Source: Devosia sp. MC521 (GTDB taxonomy: Bacteria; Pseudomonadota; Alphaproteobacteria; Rhizobiales; Devosiaceae). From it: 64,000 bases of DNA. Positions 54,808-64,000 of the stretch are shown here, in pieces (within the stretch, counting starts at the first letter, position 1; each line of letters opens with the position of its first letter). The notes beneath the pieces were generated by a model. That model ran no database searches. It saw only the letters and a list, made by a program, of their open reading frames with translations, and was not told the DNA's origin. The DNA lies in contig NZ_CP059902.1 in assembly GCF_014127105.1 (NCBI RefSeq), forward strand, positions 1,459,001 through 1,523,000, read 5' to 3'. The position numbers and the translations under genes were made by a program.

Positions 54808-56070
54808 TTATTGGTAGCCTTCTGGGAACGGATCGGGTTCCATCAGGTCGGCGGTTTCGTAGACAACGTCATACTGCCCGTCGGTGCGGGCGTGTCCGAT
54901 GCGCAACTTGCTCCAGAGGTGGTGGTTGTCGTGAACCTTGACGTAGCCTTCCGGGGCGGTGGTCAGTTCTATGCCCGGCGATGCTTCGCGCACTTTATCG
55001 ATGTCAAAGCTGCCAGCACGCTCGACCGCGGCCTTCCAGAGCCAGGGGCCGAGGTAGGCCGCTTGCGTCACGTCGCCGATGACGATGCCGTCGCCCCAGC
55101 GCTCCTTGAACGCCTTGACGAAGGCGGCATTGTTGTCGTTCTCGATCGATTGGAAGTACTTCATCGCGGCATAGGCGCCGACGATGTTCTCGCCACCGAT
55201 GCCGAGGATTTCGTCTTCCGTCACCGAAATGGTGAGCAGCAGTGGCGCTTCCTTGGTGAGGTCGATACCTGCGGCCTTGAGCTGCTTGTAGAAGGCCACA
55301 TTTGAGCCCCCCACGACGATGGCATAGATGACGTCTGGCTTGGTCAGCTTGATCTTGTTGATGACCGAATTGAACTGGGTATGTTCGAGCGGGTAATATT
55401 CCTCGCCGACGACCTTGAGCCCCTTCATCTCGATATGCTTGCGGGCAATCTTGTTGGAGGTGCGCGGCCAGATATAGTCCGAGCCCAGCAGGTAGAAGCT
55501 CTTTGCGCCCTTGGTGTCGACCACCCAATCAATGCCCGCAAGGATCTGCTGGGTTGCTTCTTGGCCAGTGTAAATGACGTTCGGGCTCTCTTCGAGACCT
55601 TCGTAGAAGGTGGGGTAGTAGAGCATGCCGTTGTATTGCTCGAAGACGGGCAGCACTGCCTTGCGCGATGCCGAGGTCCAGCAGCCCATGACGGAGGCTA
55701 CCTTGTCCTGTACGAGCAGCTTCTTGGCCTTCTCGGCAAATGTTGGCCAGTCGGAGGCGCCGTCTTCCTGAATATACTTGATCTGGCGTCCGAGGACGCC
55801 GCCAGCGGCGTTGATTTGCTCGATGGCAAGGATTTCCGCCTGCACCGAACCGGTCTCGGAAATCGCCATGGTTCCGGTCACTGAGTGGAGGATGCCCACA
55901 GTCACATCTGTATCGGTGACGGCGAGGCCGCTGGTGTTCACGGCGGCCGTCGATGTGTCGGCGAAAACGCGCGTTGTGCCCAGCACGCCCAGCGCTGGAA
56001 TGGTTGCCATGGCCCCCAAGAGTTTGCGGCGGTTGAGTTTGAAGGGGCCTTGGCCCGTTGCATCAGTCAT
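54808..56070 (-). CDS. urtA: Urea/amide ABC transporter binding protein UrtA
   Basis: 420 residues. A twin-arginine-like signal (NRRKLLGAMATIPALGVLG) ends near residue 36; the mature part is the UrtA type with DGASDWPTFAEKAKKLL and GCWTSASRKAVLPVFE. It captures urea or short amides in the periplasm. The ATG at 56070 is the best start; MPNPYSV at 56136 is possible. Divergent from the hybrid kinase gene, with which it shares a regulatory region. Confidence 0.92.
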   Translation of the reverse strand: MTDATGQGPFKLNRRKLLGAMATIPALGVLGTTRVFADTSTAAVNTSGLAVTDTDVTVGILHSVTGTMAISETGSVQAEILAIEQINAAGGVLGRQIKYIQEDGASDWPTFAEKAKKLLVQDKVASVMGCWTSASRKAVLPVFEQYNGMLYYPTFYEGLEESPNVIYTGQEATQQILAGIDWVVDTKGAKSFYLLGSDYIWPRTSNKIARKHIEMKGLKVVGEEYYPLEHTQFNSVINKIKLTKPDVIYAIVVGGSNVAFYKQLKAAGIDLTKEAPLLLTISVTEDEILGIGGENIVGAYAAMKYFQSIENDNNAAFVKAFKERWGDGIVIGDVTQAAYLGPWLWKAAVERAGSFDIDKVREASPGIELTTAPEGYVKVHDNHHLWSKLRIGHARTDGQYDVVYETADLMEPDPFPEGYQ

Positions 56071-56208
56071 TGAAATGCCCTGTCCCTGTTCGCGGCTGCG
56101 GCGGGTTTCACCAGCAACTGAGTAAGGATTGGGCATTTTATTGCTTTGCCTCTCAACGGGGCATTTGACGTATTCCAGTGCGCGAGATTTCCCCCTAGTC
56201 TGCGTTAT

Positions 56209-56272
56209 GTCGCGAGCGATCTGAGGGACGATACCCTCGCGACTACGATGAAATGCGAATGGCACGATACCC
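56209..56272. promoter_or_regulatory. Repeats in the urtA/kinase divergent region
   Basis: GGGACGATACCC (56225-56236) and GGCACGATACCC (56261-56272) are direct repeats 36 bp apart, and GTCGCGAG/CTCGCGAC (56209-56216, 56236-56243) form an inverted repeat around the first. Good candidates for binding of the LuxR-type regulator encoded at 59473. Confidence 0.4.
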
Positions 56273-56305
56273 GAACGCGGTGGGGGCGCTCGGTTGGGAG
56301 AAACG

Positions 56306-59300
56306 ATGACGGCGCATCCGAAAGTGACGCGGGTACGGCGGACCTATAATAAATGGGTCGCCAATCAGACGCTGGAAGACTTTGCCCTGCGCTTTACCGC
56401 ACAGAAGGTGCGTCGCTGGTCGCCTGCACGCATCGCCAACACAGCGATAGGCGCCGCATCTTTTTTGGCCCTTGAAGCGATAGGCGGGGCACTGACGCTC
56501 AATTACGGCTTCCACACCACCGCTTGGGCCGTGCTCACAACCTGTCTCATCATTTTTCTGATGGGCATACCCATCGTCTATAACGCTGCCAAATACGGCG
56601 TCGACATCGATTTGCTGACCCGTGGCGCTGGCTTTGGCTATCTCGGCTCAACCATAACCTCGCTGATCTATGCCAGCTTCACCTTCATCTTCTTTGCCAT
56701 TGAAGCGGCCATTATGGCGACGGCGCTGGAGCTCTGCTTTGGCCTGCCGCTGACCATTGGCTATTTTGTCAGCGCGCTCGTCGCTATTCCACTCGTGACC
56801 TATGGGATCACGCTGATCAACCGCTTCCAAATGTGGACCCAGCCCTTCTGGCTGGTTCTGCAAATCCTGCCCTTTGTCTTTATCGGCGCGCAAAGCATGC
56901 CGTCGGTGCGGGAGTGGACCGGCTATACCGGCCTGATGGGAGAGTTGGATGGGAGTTTTAATCTCTCGCTGTTCGGCGCGGCGTCGGCGGTCATGTTTGC
57001 GCTGGTCGCTCAAATTGGCGAGCAGGTGGACTATTTGCGGTTTCTCCCGCGCTCGACGCACAAAAACCGCCTGACGTGGTGGATTGCGCTCATCGGCGCC
57101 GGTCCGGGGTGGATCATCATCGGTGGCCTCAAGGTCATGGCTGGATCGTTCTTGGCCTACTACGCCTTCCGCCATGGCGTCGCCTTCGAGAGTGCTGCTG
57201 AGCCCACGCAAATGTATCTCGTGGTCTTTGGACAGATGCTGGCCAGTCCCGAACTGGCGCTGGCAGCGACAGGCATTTTCGTTGTCGTCTGCCAGCTCAA
57301 GATCAATGTCACCAATACCTATGCAGGTTCGATCGCGTGGTCGAACTTTTTCTCGCGCCTGACCCATAGCCATCCGGGCCGGGTGGTCTGGGTGGTCTTT
57401 AACGTCTTGATTGGCCTGATGCTAATGCAGTTCGGCATCTATCGAGCGCTTGAGCAAATCCTCGGGCTTTACGCCATTCTCGCCATTGCCTGGCTTGGGG
57501 CGATTGTCGCGGATCTCGTGATCTGCAAGCCGCTCGGACTGTCGCCCCGCCATATCGAGTTTAAGCGCGCCCACCTCTATGACATCAATCCAGTTGGCTT
57601 TGGCTCGATGCTGATTGCGGTGGCTTTGGCTGTCTTGTCCTATTTGGGCGTGTTCGGACACGTAGCGGCTGCGCTTTATTCCTATGTCGCTCTGGTGTCG
57701 GCCATGGTCTTTGTGCCGATCATCGCGCTGCTAACCGGTGGGCGGTATTATATCGCGCGCGAGAGTGAGCTTTCGGCACGCAGCGGTGAACCCATTCAGT
57801 GTCACGTCTGTGAGCATAGCTTTGAGCCCGAAGATATGGCTCGGTGCCCTGTTTACGGCGGCCCGATCTGCTCTTTGTGTTGCTCGCTCGATGCCCGGTG
57901 CGGCGACCGCTGCAAAGCCGATGCTCGAATTTCCGATCAACTCTCGAATGTGGTCACAAAACTCTTTCCCGCGCCCATCGCCCGCGCCCTCCGCAGCAGG
58001 CTGGGTCACTATCTGTTCCTCATGGCAATCGTTGGGGCGTTGATGGCGGCCGTTCTGATGGTGTTCGCCTATCAGGCCACGCTGGATGGGCTTTTGGCCC
58101 GCGCGGCCATCGATTCAATCCTGACAAAACTCTTTGTGGTCTTCTTCATAATCACGGGCATTGTTATCTGGCTTTTTGTCCTCAACCGCGAGAGCCGTGA
58201 CTTCGCCGAGGAAGAGGCGCGGCGCCATACCGCCTTACTGGTGGAGGAGATCGAGGCGCATCAAGAAACCGACCGCAAGTTGCAGCGGGCGAAAGAAGCT
58301 GCTGAATCCGCCAATTTGGCAAAGTCGCGCTATGTAACGGGTCTGAGCCACGAGTTGCGCTCGCCGCTCAATTCCATCCTTGGCTACGCCCAATTGCTCG
58401 AACGGCAGCGCGAGGAGCAGCCCATGGTGACGCGAGCCGCCCGGACAATCCTGCGCTCGGGGGAGCATTTGTCGGGGCTCATTGAGGGGCTTCTCGATAT
58501 TTCCAAGATTGAGGCAGGCAAGCTGTATCTGTTTCGCGACAAGACGGCATTGCCTGCCAATATCCACCAAATGGTCGAGATGTTTTCCCTGCAGGCACGG
58601 GAGAAGGGGATCGAATTCATCTTTGATCAGCAGACCCCGATCCCCGGTTATGTCTACACCGATGAGAAGCGTCTGAGACAAATCCTCATCAATCTCCTCT
58701 CCAATGCCATCAAGTTCACCCAGCAGGGGTCGGTGACCTTACGCATCAGCTACCGGAGCCAGATCGCGACTTTTGAAATTATCGATACCGGCATCGGCAT
58801 AGCGGCCGACGAATTGGAGCAGGTTTTTCTTCCCTTCCAACGGGGCAGCTATCCTCCCGGCGCAGAGCCGCAGCCCGGAACGGGACTGGGTCTGACCATC
58901 ACCAAATTGCTCGTCGAGATTATGGGCGGGGAACTGACTGTGCGCAGCGAGCCGGGCGTCGGCACGTGCTTTACAATGCGCATGTTATTGTCTTCGACTT
59001 GGATGCCAGACGAGCCCAAGCATTCTACTATTCGCATCACCGGGTACTACGGTCCGCGTCGTTCGATTCTAGTGGCTGACGATGATCCGGCCCAGCGCGA
59101 ACTCCTCACCGACCTGCTCGGCGGGCTGGGGTTTGAGGTGTCAACCGTCGCCGATGGCATTGAGTGTTTGCGGGCGGTGCGAAAACATCGGCCAGACCTG
59201 CTTTTGCTGGATGTCTCCATGCCGGGGCAAAATGGGTGGCAAGTTGCGCGAAAACTGCGCGGCGATATCATGAAACGATTGCCAATCATCATGATTTCCG

Positions 59301-59476
59301 CCGATGCTGGAACGGACAGGCGTCAGTCCGAGCATAGCTCGCTTTACGACGGCTATCACATCAAGCCGTTCAAGATTGACGATCTCGTCCAGCAGATCGG
59401 CGCAACGCTGGCCCTGCAATGGATCGAAGCCGACGAAGCACTCCCGCCAAACATTGAGGATACGCTGATCAGATGA
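56306..59476 (+). CDS. Hybrid histidine kinase with NCS1-permease-like sensor
   Basis: 1056 residues. About 1-480 resemble a cytosine/purine permease (NCS1) with around 12 helices; residues 499-535 form a cysteine-rich, probably zinc-binding part (CHVCEHSF, CSLCCS, CGDRC); two more helices lie near 570-640. Then follow HisKA (phosphorylated His in GLSHELRSPLNS, near 680), HATPase (DTGIGI, GTGLGL) and a receiver domain with its Asp near 968 (LLLLDVSMPG). The permease part probably senses a transported compound, here likely an amide or urea. GGGAG fixes the ATG at 56306. Its stop overlaps the response regulator start. Confidence 0.9.
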   Translation: MTAHPKVTRVRRTYNKWVANQTLEDFALRFTAQKVRRWSPARIANTAIGAASFLALEAIGGALTLNYGFHTTAWAVLTTCLIIFLMGIPIVYNAAKYGVDIDLLTRGAGFGYLGSTITSLIYASFTFIFFAIEAAIMATALELCFGLPLTIGYFVSALVAIPLVTYGITLINRFQMWTQPFWLVLQILPFVFIGAQSMPSVREWTGYTGLMGELDGSFNLSLFGAASAVMFALVAQIGEQVDYLRFLPRSTHKNRLTWWIALIGAGPGWIIIGGLKVMAGSFLAYYAFRHGVAFESAAEPTQMYLVVFGQMLASPELALAATGIFVVVCQLKINVTNTYAGSIAWSNFFSRLTHSHPGRVVWVVFNVLIGLMLMQFGIYRALEQILGLYAILAIAWLGAIVADLVICKPLGLSPRHIEFKRAHLYDINPVGFGSMLIAVALAVLSYLGVFGHVAAALYSYVALVSAMVFVPIIALLTGGRYYIARESELSARSGEPIQCHVCEHSFEPEDMARCPVYGGPICSLCCSLDARCGDRCKADARISDQLSNVVTKLFPAPIARALRSRLGHYLFLMAIVGALMAAVLMVFAYQATLDGLLARAAIDSILTKLFVVFFIITGIVIWLFVLNRESRDFAEEEARRHTALLVEEIEAHQETDRKLQRAKEAAESANLAKSRYVTGLSHELRSPLNSILGYAQLLERQREEQPMVTRAARTILRSGEHLSGLIEGLLDISKIEAGKLYLFRDKTALPANIHQMVEMFSLQAREKGIEFIFDQQTPIPGYVYTDEKRLRQILINLLSNAIKFTQQGSVTLRISYRSQIATFEIIDTGIGIAADELEQVFLPFQRGSYPPGAEPQPGTGLGLTITKLLVEIMGGELTVRSEPGVGTCFTMRMLLSSTWMPDEPKHSTIRITGYYGPRRSILVADDDPAQRELLTDLLGGLGFEVSTVADGIECLRAVRKHRPDLLLLDVSMPGQNGWQVARKLRGDIMKRLPIIMISADAGTDRRQSEHSSLYDGYHIKPFKIDDLVQQIGATLALQWIEADEALPPNIEDTLIR

Positions 59477-60375
59477 TGACGCCGAGCGCGCCTAAAGTCC
59501 TGATTGTCGACGACCAGCCCGAAACGCTGTCCATGCTCTTTGATGCCTTGGAATTTGAGGGCATGGCCCCTCTGAAGGCGGTGGATGGGCGCGCCGCCTT
59601 GTCCTTGGTCGGTCAGGCCCGGCCGGACATCATCTTGCTCGATGCAATGATGCCGGGCATGGATGGGTTTGAGGTGTGCCGGGTGCTCAAGTCGGAAATG
59701 GGGTATGCGGACTTGCCCGTTGTCTTCATGACCGGTCGCAATGATAGCGAACATGTGGTCAAGGCTCTCGCCTGTGGCGGCGTTGATTTCGTCCCCAAAC
59801 CTATCGTCTTGAACGAATTGTTCGCGCGCATGCGCGTTCACTTGGCAAATTCGCGCAAAACGCGCTCAGCGCGTGATGCTCTCGACGCCATCGGTCGGCC
59901 CATTGCTGCTGTTGGTCGCGATGGTGCCATCGCTTGGGCCACCCCGCAGGCGCAGGAATTGCTGACCCGTATCGGCCTGCGGTCGGATGAAGGCGCCGCG
60001 CTCCCCTGGGAATTGAAGCAGTGGCTGGTCGATAGCGAAGGCAGCGAGAGCGCGGCGCGGCTGTACCGGCGCTTTGACCGCGAAGTTGAATTCCGGATCA
60101 TGGAGCGCGGCAACGAAGGGGCAGTGCTGCTCCGCCTGATCGATCGAGCCATTGGCACGGGCGAGGAGCGCCTTGCCGCTGCCTTCGGGATCAGCCTGCG
60201 CGAAGCGGAGGTGCTGCTCTGGCTGACCCATGGCAAATCCAACAAGGAAATCGCTGAAATCCTGCAGCTCTCCCCGCGAACGGTGAACAAGCACCTTGAG
60301 CAGATTTTCGAAAAGCTCGGCATTGAAAATCGCACGGCTGCCGCAACCATGTCGGTCCGCGTACTGTGGGATTGA
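59473..60375 (+). CDS. Response regulator, LuxR family
   Basis: 300 residues. A receiver domain (1-125) has Asp57 in LLDAMMPGMDG and Lys near 107; a PAS-like middle part (AVGRDGAIAWATPQAQELL) covers 140-220; a LuxR-type HTH ends the protein (LSPRTVNKHLEQIFEKLGIENRTAAA). It overlaps the kinase stop by 4 bp and most likely takes its phosphate, then controls the urt-fmd operon. Confidence 0.92.
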   Translation: MMTPSAPKVLIVDDQPETLSMLFDALEFEGMAPLKAVDGRAALSLVGQARPDIILLDAMMPGMDGFEVCRVLKSEMGYADLPVVFMTGRNDSEHVVKALACGGVDFVPKPIVLNELFARMRVHLANSRKTRSARDALDAIGRPIAAVGRDGAIAWATPQAQELLTRIGLRSDEGAALPWELKQWLVDSEGSESAARLYRRFDREVEFRIMERGNEGAVLLRLIDRAIGTGEERLAAAFGISLREAEVLLWLTHGKSNKEIAEILQLSPRTVNKHLEQIFEKLGIENRTAAATMSVRVLWD

Positions 60376-60394
60376 TCCGCGCCGCTAGAGCGGT

Positions 60395-62040
60395 TCAGTC
60401 ATACTGCGGCAGGACCATGCCCGGGTCACGCGTGGTGTTGAATGCTGCACCCTCGAAGGCGAGCTCTTGGTTCGCCGCGGCATTGATGGCGATCTCCGCG
60501 CCGCGGTACCAAATAGTCCCAACCACCGTTCTGGCCGTAACGCCGATTACGCTGAGGAGCGCGCCGCTCCGATCAAGGCAAACGCGCAGCCCCGCTGGCG
60601 TACGGACGTGCAACGCGCCGTTCCGATAGATCTCGCTGCCCTGCGCTAGATTGATCAGCTCGTAGGTGACGCCGTCGATCACTCTGCTATAGGCAGTGTC
60701 CCAAGTCTGATGCTGATGCATGGTCGGTTTGGGGAGAAGGCTCGTGAACCAGACGGAGCCATCCGGTCTTGGCGCGATCCCGCACGTGCGCTCCAGAAAA
60801 TCAAGAAGGCACAGAATGGCAGGGGAGTATTTTTCGGTAAAACCCGCCGCGCCTGTATAGGGATTGAGAGTCTGCGGGAAGCGCTCGGCATGGATCAGCG
60901 CGTCCAGCACAGGCTGCATGATCCACGTCAGCTCCGTGTGGTGCCCATGATGCTCGAAAGCATGCGGCGTGCGGATCAGCGTGAGGAAATTGGTGGGGCC
61001 ATTCCAACTGTTTTGACCCGGATTGGGGTCAAAGCGCGGATCGTCGAGCGCTATGGATGTGAGCGGAAACCGCGCGAAGAATTTTCGCGTATTGAGCAAA
61101 TAGCGCTTCAGCGACGTTCGGAAGAGGTCACCATCGCCGATCTCGCAGGCAAGGACACGCAGCAGCACATCCGATTGAATGCGAACGTGACGGTCATTGC
61201 GGTCCTTGTCGTAAAAGAGGGCATCCTCGTCATCAAAACACTCCCGGAACAACGCGTCAGTGCTGGCAGCGGCCTTGCTTGCCCATGCATCGGCATTTTC
61301 GCCCAATGTCGCCGCAATGGCCCCAAGGTAGTGCCGCTGGCTGGCAATATTGGCGGTCAGATCGGGGGCGACGAATGGCAAAATGGGGCTATCAGGATCA
61401 AAACGCGTTGGGTCGTTTTGAAACGGACTATCGTCCACGTGCCAGAAGCGCGAAGACAGGTCATGCCCTGTGTCGTAGGTCGAAAACGCCTCGACGCCGC
61501 CGGTCCCACGCGTATCGCGGTATTGCGCGATCCAAGAATCGTAACGTGCCATCGCCTCATAGATGGTGCGTAGCCATTCAGTATCGGTTTTATTGAGGCG
61601 CGCGTGGGTCCAAACACTGCGCGCCAGAGGCGACACCAGCTGGATCTGGCTAAATTTCGGGCCAGTCGCAGCAGTCATTTTATACGGAAAGAGCCCATCA
61701 TCGCGCTGATGTCGGGCAAAGGCCGAAAAGGTTGCCTGCGCGATACTGGGCAGAAAGCGCGAGAGAATTTCGGCATTGATCGTGCCCGTGCTTTCGAGCC
61801 AGCAGCCGTGATAAATCCCGCCCTCGTGCAAAATAGGCGTGTCGTCGGCAGCGGGGCCAATGCAGTCAAACAGTTCGCGGACCGCTTGCTCATATCGCGC
61901 GTTGAGCCGCTCTGAAGACGAGACAAAATTGACGCCCGACTTTTGCCATTCCTCAAGCAGTTGCTGATGCTCGGCACGGGGCAGCGGCCCCAGCCGGTCG
62001 GCCAGTGGCGATGCTCGCAAAGTCTCAAGCAGAGATAGGC

Positions 62041-62044
<4 letters not shown>
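60395..62044 (-). CDS. Glycoside hydrolase, MGH1/GH63-like
   Basis: 549 residues with no signal peptide. Segments rich in W, G and aromatic residues (HGCWLESTGTINAEIL, RFWHVDDSPFQND, SWNGPTNFLTLIRTPHAFEHHG) match the (alpha/alpha)6 barrel of glucosidase-like enzymes. A small C-terminal beta domain follows. Specific substrate and catalytic acids cannot be assigned. Its start overlaps the ATPase gene stop by 4 bp, so an imported sugar is probably cleaved in the cytoplasm. Confidence 0.78.
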
Positions 62045-63102
<1,058 letters not shown>

Positions 63103-63113
63103 GGTCAGACGCC

Positions 63114-64000
63114 TTATTTCAGTCCGCTCATCGCGATGCCGCGAATGATGAGACGCTGGAAGATAATGAAGAACAACAGGATGGGCAGGATGGAGAGGAT
63201 CGACATGGCGAACATCGCGCCATATTGGCTGACCCCATCGGAGCTGATGAAACTGCGCAGCGCTAAGGGGACGGTATAGTCGGCCTGATCATTGAGATAG
63301 ACCAGTGGTCCCAGGAAATCCTCCCAAGTCCAGATGAACGAGAAGATCGCCGCCGTCGCCATGGCAGGGAGCGAAAGGGGCATGATGATCGCCCAATAGA
63401 TTTTGAAAGGCGAACAGCCGTCGATCATGGCCGCTTCGTCAAGTTCGCGCGGAAGCTGGCGGAAAAACTGGATCATCAGAAAGATGAAGAAGGCTTCGCC
63501 TGCGAGAAATTTCGGCACGATCAGCGGCAAATAGGTGTCGACCCATCCCAGCTGTAGGAAGAGGAGATACTGGGGGATGAGAACCACGTGATAGGGGATC
63601 ATCAAGGTCATCATCATCAGGCCGAACCATATGGTTTTGCCGGAGAATTCGAGCCGGGCGAAAGCATAGGCAGCAAACGAGCACGAGATGACATTACCGA
63701 TGACCGAGAGGACGGTCACGACGGTGGAGTTCCAGAAGAAGGTCGTAAAGCTGACGGGCAGGGCGTTCCAACCCTTGGTATAATTGTCCCAGCGGAACTC
63801 GCGCGGCCACAGACCCAGATCACCAAAGATCTGATTATCCGGCTTGAGTGAGGATGCGAGCATCCACAACAGCGGATAGATCATGATCAGCGAGGTTGCG
63901 ATCAGGAAGGCGTGCTTGAGCAGCGCGGCGCGTTTCGCCCGTTTGGCCTTTTCGACGCGATAGGCGCGGGCGATTTCGGAAGTCGTGCTGGTCGATTGAG
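63114..64000 (-). CDS. Carbohydrate ABC permease, MalG type (5' end outside window)
   Basis: The frame is open to the window edge, so the first ATG at 63884 is internal; residues before it read SEIARAYRVEKAKRAKRAALLKH in part. Five or six helices and the ATPase-contact loop ELDEAAMIDGCSPFKIYW are present. It belongs to the CUT1 family and continues upstream, where the partner permease and binding protein are expected. Confidence 0.9.
   Translation of the reverse strand, partial: QSTSTTSEIARAYRVEKAKRAKRAALLKHAFLIATSLIMIYPLLWMLASSLKPDNQIFGDLGLWPREFRWDNYTKGWNALPVSFTTFFWNSTVVTVLSVIGNVISCSFAAYAFARLEFSGKTIWFGLMMMTLMIPYHVVLIPQYLLFLQLGWVDTYLPLIVPKFLAGEAFFIFLMIQFFRQLPRELDEAAMIDGCSPFKIYWAIIMPLSLPAMATAAIFSFIWTWEDFLGPLVYLNDQADYTVPLALRSFISSDGVSQYGAMFAMSILSILPILLFFIIFQRLIIRGIAMSGLK

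Overview
The window looks like a chromosome segment of an alphaproteobacterium of the order Hyphomicrobiales; by gene order and codon style I would guess Devosia or a close relative. Direct support comes from the suf operon layout (two cysteine desulfurases, sufBCD, a DUF59 gene and an A-type carrier) behind an Irr-type iron box, a GAAC-N7-GAAC SOS box upstream of parE, and glnB-glnA behind a sigma-54 promoter. Gene density is high and both strands are used. I found no CRISPR array, prophage or rRNA.

Layout. 1-2772: tail of an AsmA-like gene, tyrS and an alpha/beta hydrolase. 3053-10021: the seven-gene suf Fe-S assembly operon. 10197-16458: aroA, a diguanylate cyclase, a DEAD-box helicase and parE. 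17193-18616: a complete IS256-family insertion sequence with 31-bp ends and an 8-bp target duplication; it landed on the start codon of an ABC-F ATPase gene (18618-20135). 20199-25842: PRC-barrel protein, a small gene, tig, tRNA-Leu, glnB-glnA and a PilZ protein.

26063-34890 is the most unusual region. It is a tightly packed operon with a peptide-type ABC transporter (binding protein, permease, and one polypeptide that fuses the second permease to both ATPases). Next come two copies of a two-gene cassette of unfamiliar GATase/ThuA-like proteins, a flavin reductase between them, and an FmdE-like protein at the end. I do not recognise this system. The contents suggest import of a small molecule followed by cytoplasmic, probably flavin-linked, conversion.

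34955-42802 (minus strand): two CNNM/CorC membrane proteins, ExoD, a Bax-inhibitor-1 protein, an ECF sigma/anti-sigma pair and two peptidases (M24 and M20). 43183-48945: a second peptide-type ABC operon whose binding protein appears circularly permuted. 49207-49283: tRNA-Asp. 49530-60375: an amide/urea locus (urtABCDE plus formamidase fmdA and fmdB), divergent from a hybrid histidine kinase with a transporter-like N-terminus and its LuxR-type response regulator. 60395-64000: part of a carbohydrate ABC operon with a glycoside hydrolase.

Overall the segment mixes housekeeping genes with four nutrient-import systems. In each of the three systems whose binding-protein gene is visible, a strong RNA hairpin follows that gene, which probably sets high binding-protein to membrane-component ratios.
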